From Amborella trichopoda (lineage: Eukaryota > Streptophyta > Magnoliopsida > Amborellales > Amborellaceae): a stretch of 64,000 bases of DNA. The translations under genes and the position numbers were made by a program. The notes beneath the pieces are model-generated. The model was not told the DNA's origin. It saw only the letters and a program-made list of their open reading frames with translations, and ran no database searches. The stretch lies in the NCBI RefSeq assembly GCF_000471905.2, contig NW_006494931.1, positions 2,849,399 to 2,913,398 on the forward strand, in the 5' to 3' direction. Below, one piece after another: positions 57,090 to 64,000 of the stretch; positions within the stretch are counted from its first letter, which is position 1, and each line of letters begins with the position of its first letter.

Positions 57090-57800
57090 GTTTGCACAAG
57101 GGTGCAACCTTAAACAAAGGCGCACCTCCAAATTTTAGCATAAATATGTTTTTGGTGTAGAAACTTTATTAGGATAGCATGAGAATCCATTTTTATATCT
57201 AATTATATAATTTTAAAACTCTAAAAGTGGTTTATATCAAGTGGATCTATAAACATATGAAAGTCTTAAAAATAGAAGGTTGAGATAATGTGTTGTAAGA
57301 TTGGGACCGAAATATTTTGTGTATTAATATTTACGCATCTCAAGGTCGCGATGATCAATTAGAGGGTTTTTCAACATCCAAACAACACTTTATGACAGTT
57401 TTTTTTCGTACACCTTAATTCCACTTTTTATGGTTGCAACCTCATGTAAAAGTTTTCCATTACAAAATGGAAAAAGTTTACATAAGGTTGCAACCTTATA
57501 ATGTAGAGCTACAAATGCACCTCAAAAATCCATCGGAAAATGTAGTTTTAATGTTGAAAAACCATTTGATTGATCATCTCAACATCGAAATGTATAACCA
57601 TNNNNNNNNNNNNNNNNNNNNGTTTATAGTATCTACTTGTATTTTAAGACTATTTAAATTTAAAATTTATAATTAGATATAAAATAGACTTTGTAGATAA
57701 TCCCAAGAACATTTTACATCAAAATTATATACCATGATAAAATTTGAAGGCGCACCTTACCTCTACATCTACGAATGCATCCGTATGCCAACTGCACCCT
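57090..57800. repeat. Inverted pair of family-F MITEs containing the assembly gap
   Basis: The left half (about 57,090-57,455) contains AGGATAGCATGAGAATCC, TTTTATATCTAATTATATAA and CATCTCAAGGTCGCGATGAT, diverged versions of the family-F interior seen at 31.9 and 39.0 kb. The right half, read on the minus strand, contains AAGGTGCGCCTTCAAATTTT, TTTTATATCTAATTATAAAT and TTCGATGTTGAGATGATCAA. The junction repeats GGTTGCAACCT-type ends (57,433, 57,486 and 57,494). Confidence 0.6.
57602..57621. other. Assembly gap (20 N)
   Basis: Twenty Ns inside the right half of the inverted MITE pair. The true missing length is unknown; palindromic sequence commonly breaks assemblies. Confidence 0.99.
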
Positions 57801-58136
57801 TACAAAATTATTGTAAAACAATGTAGATAATTTTATCTACCTATAAATTTAGTTGACATTATATTCAGGATTTGAGAACTATTTGCAGTAAATTACACTA
57901 ACATAATACAAATTTTATTTTTTTTGACCAATTTGTATCCTACAAAGACTCGGACCGCTTATGGAATTGTAGATGTTGTTTTCAACTAATTTGGCCTAAA
58001 ATTCCTAAATGTAGGACGTGAGAGTATCGACCGGCATTAATGAGTAAGATATATACCCAAACGAAAACAAGGTTGTCTCGAAAAATCAGTTTCTTTTGAA
58101 ATATATTTCTTGAAAAGTACTTTCTATAAAATAGGT
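57801..58136. other. AT-rich intergenic DNA
   Basis: No gene or repeat recognised. Confidence 0.4.
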
Positions 58137-58440
58137 TTTGGTGGTTTGGATGATGCATTGATGCCTAATATTTTCATGACGTTTTATTTTTATTTGTTTT
58201 ACCTCTTTTATTAAAAGCTTTTTAATTGTATTATTTGTTATAATATCATTTTTTTTGTTCAATTTTGAAATAGTTTATGTCTCTAAAAAATTTCGAATAA
58301 AAAAATAGATTACGGTGGTTTGGATGATGCATTGATGCCTAATATTTTCATGGACTTTTTTTATTTTTTTTTACTTCTTTCATTAAAAGCTTTTGATTGT
58401 ATTATTTGTTATAAAATCTATTTTTTCGTAAAATATAATA
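58137..58440 (+). repeat. ~178-bp direct duplication
   Basis: GGTGGTTTGGATGATGCATT plus GATGCCTAATATTTTCATG starts near 58,139 and again near 58,315, each followed by ATTAAAAGCTTTT and TTGTATTATTTGTTATAA. Confidence 0.85.
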
Positions 58441-59900
58441 TAGTTTTCTCTCTCTAAAGTTTTAAGGGATTTTCTTTATCTAAATCTTGAAATTTAAGAT
58501 TGTTTCTCTCTCTAAGAGTTTTATGTACTTCCACTCTCTAAAATTTGATATAGTTTCTCTTTAAAATTTCAAAATACTCTCTCTCTCTCCCTTTAAAAAT
58601 TAAAGTGTGACAGTTTCTCTCCTTAAAAAGTTTTAGGTAGTTTATGTCTCTAAAATTTCATACAGTTTCTCCCTCTAAAATTTTAAGAAGTTTTTTCTCT
58701 AAAACTTAAAATTTGAAAAAGGTTTCTCTCTCTAAAATTTTAAGAAGTTTTTTCTCTAAAACTTAAAATTTGAAAAGGTTTCTCTCTCTAAAACATTAGA
58801 GATAGCCTTTCTCTAAAAAAGTTTACAAGTACTTTCTTGGTCTAAAACTTAAAATTTGACGTACATTCACTCTCTAAATTTAAAAAATTGATATAGTTTC
58901 TCGCTCTAAAAATTTCGAGATAGTTTCTCTATAAATTGTTTTTTAAATACTTCGTCTCTCTAAAACTTAAAATTGATATCTTTCTCTAAAATGTTAAGAT
59001 ACTCTCTCTTTCTAAAGCTTAAAATTTTAGATAGTTCCTCTCTCTAAAATTTTTAAGATACTTTTTCTCTCTAAAACTTAAAATTTAATATAGTTTCTCT
59101 CTAAAAATGTTCATGTACTTTCTCTCCCAAAACCTTATAATTTGATATGTTTCTTTCTCTAAAAATTTTGAGATATTTTCTCTCTCTATAACTTAAAATT
59201 TGAGATAGTTTCTCTATCAAAATTTAATATAAGTCATCTCTCTAAAATTTTAAGATTGTCTTTCTCTCTAAAACCTAATACTTGAGATATTTTCTCTCTC
59301 AAAAAATTTGAGATAGCTTCCATCTCTAAAAAATTTTAGGTACTTTCTCTCTCTATAACTTAAAATTTGAGATAGTTTCTTTTTCTAAAATTTTGAGATA
59401 ATTTATCTCTCTAAAACTTTTTAGATATTTCTCTCTTTAAAACTTAATATTTGAGATAATTTCTCTCTCTAAAATTTTAAGATACTTTCTCGCTCTAAAA
59501 CTTAAAATTTGAGATAGCTAAAAACTTTCAGATACTTTCTCTCTGAAACATAAAAGTTGAGAAACTTTCCTCTAAAATTTGATGTAGTTTGTCTCTGTAA
59601 AAAATTTTAGGCACTTTCTTTCTCTGGAGCTTTAAATTTGAGATAGTTTCCTTCTCTAAGACTTAAAATTTGAGATTGTTTTTTGCTCTAAAAAGTGTTG
59701 ACATAGGTTTTCTTCTAAAAATTTCGACATAGTTTTTCTCTCTAAAATTTTGTGGGTACTTTCTCTCTGTAAAACTTGAAATTTGTGCTAGTTTTTCTCT
59801 TTAAAAGTTTTGAAATAGTTTCTCTATATAAAACTCAGAATTTGAGATAGCTCCTAGCTAAAAATTATGAGAAAGTTTCTCTCTAAAAATTTTGAGATAG
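58440..59900 (+). repeat. Satellite-like array of TTTCTCTCTCTAAAA units
   Basis: Roughly 1.45 kb of alternating half-units, TTTCTCTCTCTAAAATTTTG + AGATA and CTCTCTAAAACTTAAAATTT + GAGATAG. Each is about 25-30 bp, many in pairs of 55-60 bp. Copies are diverged and of unequal length. The strand is strongly pyrimidine-then-purine phased. No coding potential. Confidence 0.85.
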
Positions 59901-60454
59901 TTTTGAAGCAATTTAGCGTCGATTCTTCACAAATCAGCACCTTATTTCATAGAGAGCTCCAATAGATAACATGCCTTAAAGTAAATAAGAGCAGAGAATG
60001 AAGGAAAAAGTCAACAAAACTAAGAGGAATCTACCTCCCAAAGTTTATTCACCAAAAGCTTTTTGCAAAAAAATAATAATCGAACTCCCTAAACACTTCA
60101 ATAATAAATACTTAAATAACCCATAACCCCAAAAAGCTCATACAAAATCCTGACCATCCATCTTATTTAATCATATCCTCCGATTTTGAACTTAAATATA
60201 GATGAATAAACTTGCTTTTAATGGAATAAAGAAATAACATTTGAAATAAAAATTAAAACCCAAATAATTCCCCTCATTATATTATTGCCCATTTCTTCTC
60301 CCTTGGGTCTTACGACATCAGCCACGGCCTATTGCCTCAAGCATGGCTGCATCATTCGCTGGGGTTGAACAAAACTAGACCCCGGTGAGTTGACTTTAAT
60401 ATGTGAACAGAACAGACATGGCAACTGCAACATATATGGCAACGGGATATTGAC
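59901..60454. other. Intergenic DNA
   Basis: No gene or repeat recognised. Confidence 0.4.
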
Positions 60455-60640
60455 ATCTGTCAGTGTCTAATTGTATGATATACCTGTATAGAAACTGTAT
60501 CCTATAGTTTTAGTAGGTAATGGTCGTACCCTCTCTATAAATGCACAATTGTATTGTAATCTCATTGATTAATAGAAATACAATGAAAGGTTATTCCTCA
60601 CGTATAATAGCCAGGTTCTCTGCTCTCAGTCTCTCTGGTC
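60455..60640 (+). repeat. Probable 5' LTR of the third copia element (borders uncertain)
   Basis: TGACATCTGTCAGTGTCTAA, then CTCTCTATAAATGCAC (TATA box near 60,534) and a leader rich in TCTCTCTGG, precede copia coding sequence. No second LTR copy is in the window to prove the borders. Confidence 0.4.
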
Positions 60641-60839
60641 TCTCTTTGATCTGCTTCTTTGTGTAGGCACCTTCGCCCAGATGTCTCTGCCATTGGTGCT
60701 CTGCGCCTTCTCTGGTCTCTCTAAAAACTTGTACTCTTCTCTCTCGATCTCTATCCTCTCGCAATTGTTTTTTTCTCTCTCTCTCGATTTCTGTACTCTC
60801 ACAATTGGTTGTTTTTCCTCCATCTTCTTGCTACATACA

Positions 60840-62723
60840 GGATCGACAGTCAGGGCAACTGATTAGAACTACGCGTAAAGTTGGATATTTATACTACTTT
60901 AACTACCTATATAGGCCAACATCTTATGTCTGTGTTGTTTCTACTGTTGATGACAAATCTCTATGGCATCAACGTCTTGGACACATCTCTACTTTTCATT
61001 TACAGTATTTATTTTCTCGCATTGTGCTTGGTACTTTAAGAAATAAAATTTTTATTGATGTCCAATATTGTGCAACTTCCAAATTCATTAAATCTCATGC
61101 TTTACCTTTTTGTCAAAGTACTTATGTTTCACCTTTTAAGTTCGATCTCATTCATACTGATGTGTGGGGTCCTGCACCTATTCCGTCTAAAGGAGGGTCA
61201 CACTATTTTGTAACCTTTATTGATTATCATACTCGCTATACATGGGTTTTCTATGTGAATAATCACTTATAATTTTTTAAAATCTTCACTCAGTTTTATT
61301 CGTATGTCGAAACCTACTTTCCACTGAAATCAAAGCCTTATGCTCAGATTCTGGAGGGAAATATATCAGTGGGTTGCTTCAACAATTTTGGGTTAAACAT
61401 AACATTCAACACCACAAAACCTATCCTTATACAGCAGAACAAAATGGTGTTGTGGAACATAAAACTTGTCATATCTTAGTCCCAAAAGAATTTTGGGCAG
61501 AAGTTGTTCGTATATCAGTCTTTCTCATCAACATTATGCCATCCTTCATTTTACTAGTGAAACACCTTTCCAAAAATTATTTACACGACCATCTGATTAT
61601 TCCTTCCTATGTGTATTTGGCTGCACTTGCTTTGTTTTGTTACCCCAACCGAGCGAGATAAGTTATCTCTGAAGACGGTCAAATGTTGCTTTATCGGTTA
61701 CCCCGATCATCAAAAATGATGTAGGTGTTATGACCATGTGACCAACAAAGTTTGGGTATCCCGTCATGTGGTGTTTTCTGAGCACATTCCATTATTTAAC
61801 AATAACAATAATCCCTCACCCTTTAACTTTTGTGTCTTGGTCCCTTTCTCTGATTCTGTTCCTAATTCCTCTGATCATTCCACTCATGTCCCTCCGTCTG
61901 AAGTCCAGGAAGGCACTGCACCATCTCATGCTGACAGTCCTGATCAGAACCCTGCACTTACTGATCATCTGCCGCTCCCTGCTCTTAGACGGAGCACCCA
62001 GATATCTGTACTACCTCCCCGACTTGCTGACTATGAAACCAGCTTACCTAAGCACCAAGAATTCCTTGCCTCAGTTCTGAACCCCAGACTTATAAAGAAG
62101 CTGCAAGCAATGACTGATGAGTGGCAACAAGCAATGACTGATGAGTTGAATGCTCTCGAGCGTATGCATGCTTGGGATCTGGCACCTCTCCTAAAAGGAA
62201 AAACTGTTGTAGGTTGTCGATAGATATATGAAATTAAAACCAAGGCTGATGGCTGTCTAGAACGATATAAAGCCTGCTTAGTGGTAAAAGGTTATAATCA
62301 GCAATATGGCATCGACTTTGCAAAAAATTTTGCTTCAGTCGCTCATATGACTAAAGTTCGTACACTAATCTCAGTAGCTTTTGTTCAGCAATGGCCTCTT
62401 TATCAATTAGATGTCAAAAATGTTTTTTTCAATGGTGATCTTAATATGGAAGTATATATGAAGTTACCTCCTGGCATTGTGGATTCATAAAGACGTGTGT
62501 GTAAACTTCGATGGTCCTTATATGGACTCAAACAAGCACCTCATGCTTGGTTTGAAAAATTTCATAATGAAGTTCTTTCGGTTGGATTTCGACAAAATCA
62601 TCATGACCCAATGCTATATGTGTCTGATACTTTTGAAGGTTGGGTTATTTTGTTACTATACGTGGACGACATGATTATATCTGGTACTGATACGAGGGCA
62701 CAATTAATAAAATCAAACATAAG
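60840..62723 (+). pseudogene. Third Ty1/copia pol pseudogene, cut in RT by a gypsy insertion
   Basis: The gag-pre-integrase region (60,850-61,080) shows QDRQSGQLIRT and LWHQRLGHIS. Integrase follows (61,130-61,660): LIHTDVWGPAPIPSKGG, FVTFIDYHTRYTWVFYV and YTAEQNGVVEHK. A long linker runs 61,738-62,080. RT (62,090-62,723) has LVVKGYNQQYGIDFAKNFA, LYQLDVKNVFFNGDLNMEVY, LYGLKQAPHAWFEKF and an intact LLLYVDDMIISG. Stops at 61,270, 62,221 and 62,488 and frameshifts disable it. Gag and protease between the presumed LTR and 60,840 are missing. Homology stops exactly at 62,723, where the LTR end TGTTTGTAG begins. The rest of RT and RNase H would lie beyond the window. Confidence 0.88.
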
Positions 62724-64000
62724 TGTTTGTAGTGCAAAATCAGAGAGATCTTCATAAGAAAATTCCTCAGATCTGAACACCGCAAACTGATGTTTAAAAA
62801 AAGTGATAAAGAATGTGGGGAAAGTCTCATTCTGATATGAGGCCAGATCTACTCAGAAATGAGCCGATCTGCTCTCAGATCAGTGGTAGAGCCAGCATAG
62901 ATCCGAAATATGAAACATTGAATAAAAAGCAATAAACGAACTATATCTAATTAAAATGTAATAAAAACAAAAAAATAATAATAAAAGATTAAGAAACGAT
63001 ACCAAACCAGGCCAGATGGCTCGAGACTCCCGAGCCTTCGAGGGTTCACCCATATCAGAATCGGTATCCTCTTTGTCTCTCTTTCTCCAAGTGTTGACAA
63101 GGCCTTAGCCTGGTTGAATGGTTTTTTTTATCTAAAGATAACTTAGAACTAGGGTTTCTTAGGTCTAGGTTTTTCTTTCTCTCGGCTCTCTCTAGCTTCT
63201 AGCCTCGCACGTCCCAACTCCTTTCTTTTTAATCTACATGTCCCACCTTTTTAAGAGGTGTCCTTACTCTCCTACGTTCCACCTCCTTCCCAAAAAAGGG
63301 ACGTCAGTTTTATTTTTCTTAGAGACCTAATAGGGATATAGAATAGATAACTATTAAAACATGGGGATTTGCTAGGTGTGGAATGGATAACTACTAAAAA
63401 CTAAGGATTTGCTAAGTGTATAATAGATAATTACTAAAACCTGGGGATTTACTAAGTGTGGATCATAAGATGGGACCATGGATTATGGTGGTCTATGGTT
63501 TAGGGGTCTATTGAAATAGTGTGGTCCTATGGGTTCAAAAAAATCATGAAATTTGTCAATTTTAAAATGCGGTGTCTATAGTTGCCCACTTTGGCACTTC
63601 CTATCCTTCGAGGGACAAGTGAGTGGCAAAGAAGTATACTCTTTGGCGCTCCCTGTCCTTCAAGGGACAAGTGAGAGGCAAAGATAATGCATACATTTTA
63701 ACTTTTATCTTAATATTTCGTGGTCAGAGGGCAAACCAACAGATCCCTCTAAGTTATTGTGCTCCCGAGCTCACCCACATAGGGCATTTTCAACTTAGGG
63801 TTTTCGACGTGAGATGTTAGTGAGTTACACAAGCTTGAAACTCGAGTTGGATTTTTTGGCCGTGCCACGTAACTTCTAGGGTTTTCACAATTTCAAATTA
63901 TTCAACTTGGCATTTTCTTTGATTTTCTTAAGGTTTCCTAAGGCTTTTTATTGGTTTTTCCTATTTAGGAAAAGGCTTGTCTGAGAAAGAGGCTTGTCAG
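62724..64000 (-). mobile_element. 3' end of a second Tat-family element (minus strand, runs off the window)
   Basis: 62,724-63,581 is an LTR in reverse orientation: TGTTTGTAGTGCAAAATCAG at the left is the reverse complement of the LTR end, and GGTGTCTATA at 63,572-63,581 is the LTR start. Next comes the reverse polypurine tract (GTTGCCCACTTTGGCAC) and then 3' UTR that aligns with the reverse complement of about 29,810-30,226 (for example GGACAAGTGAGTGGCAAAG and CAAGCTTGAAACTCGAGTTG). At about 858 bp the LTR is shorter than those at 16 and 30 kb, and it lacks the GGGCGACAC motifs. Confidence 0.82.
63341..63460 (-). repeat. 40-bp tandem repeat inside the minus-strand LTR, 3 copies
   Basis: Units of exactly 40 bp start at 63,341, 63,381 and 63,421 (GAATAGATAACTATTAAAAC, GAATGGATAACTACTAAAAA, TAATAGATAATTACTAAAAC, each followed by GGATTT.CTA.GTGT). 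They are absent from the other two Tat LTRs. Confidence 0.9.

Overview
This is a gene-poor, AT-rich stretch of a flowering-plant nuclear genome. The evidence is a secreted phytocyanin gene with the family's usual intron, plus plant-type Ty3/gypsy (Tat lineage), Ty1/copia, L1-like LINE, hAT and foldback MITE sequences. I cannot name the species. There is one 20-base assembly gap (57,602-57,621). I see no bacterial-style operons, no CRISPR array, and no rRNA or tRNA gene. The only gene I can defend as functional is the phytocyanin at 34.4-35.1 kb; almost everything else is decayed mobile DNA, often nested.

Layout, left to right. 0-4.3 kb: a palindromic foldback MITE, an LTR-end fragment, a short AT-rich tandem array and an inverted pair of an unclassified repeat. 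4.3-6.23 kb: a broken copia pol, cut inside its RNase H by an LTR that starts at 6,231. 6.2-15.6 kb: two direct LTR-like copies (6,231 and 13,574) around an interior of a capsid/gag-like fragment and a series of different tandem arrays. 16,170-31,384: one structurally complete but mutationally dead 15.2-kb Tat-lineage Ty3/gypsy element. It has both LTRs, a tRNA-Lys-type primer binding site, a polypurine tract, gag, pol with two RNase H domains, an antisense plant-mobile-domain ORF, 3' tandem arrays and a near-matching 5-bp target duplication. It also carries many copies of a palindromic GGGCGACAC...GTGTCGCCC motif.

31.4-42 kb: the phytocyanin gene among small DNA transposons (a hAT-like MITE, a long-TIR element, two copies of one MITE family), an RTE-like LINE tail, a hAT transposase pseudogene and a 5'-truncated L1-like LINE on the minus strand. 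42-49.3 kb: AT-rich DNA with an unclassified higher-order repeat array and a second foldback element. 49,310-53,777: a copia element with both LTRs. 53.8-60.4 kb: a truncated LINE with a perfect 16-bp target duplication, an inverted MITE pair around the gap, and a 1.5-kb CTCTCTAAAA-type satellite-like array. 60.4-62.72 kb: a third copia, cut in its reverse transcriptase by a minus-strand Tat-family element that runs off the window end.

The most interesting signals are the antisense plant-mobile-domain ORF inside the Tat element, the dispersed palindromic motif of that element, the unusual tandem-array mosaic at 8.2-13.4 kb, the capsid-like fragment fused to an LTR-like promoter, and the 52-bp tandem duplication in the phytocyanin promoter/leader. 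Domain calls rest on hand-read motifs; no database search was possible.
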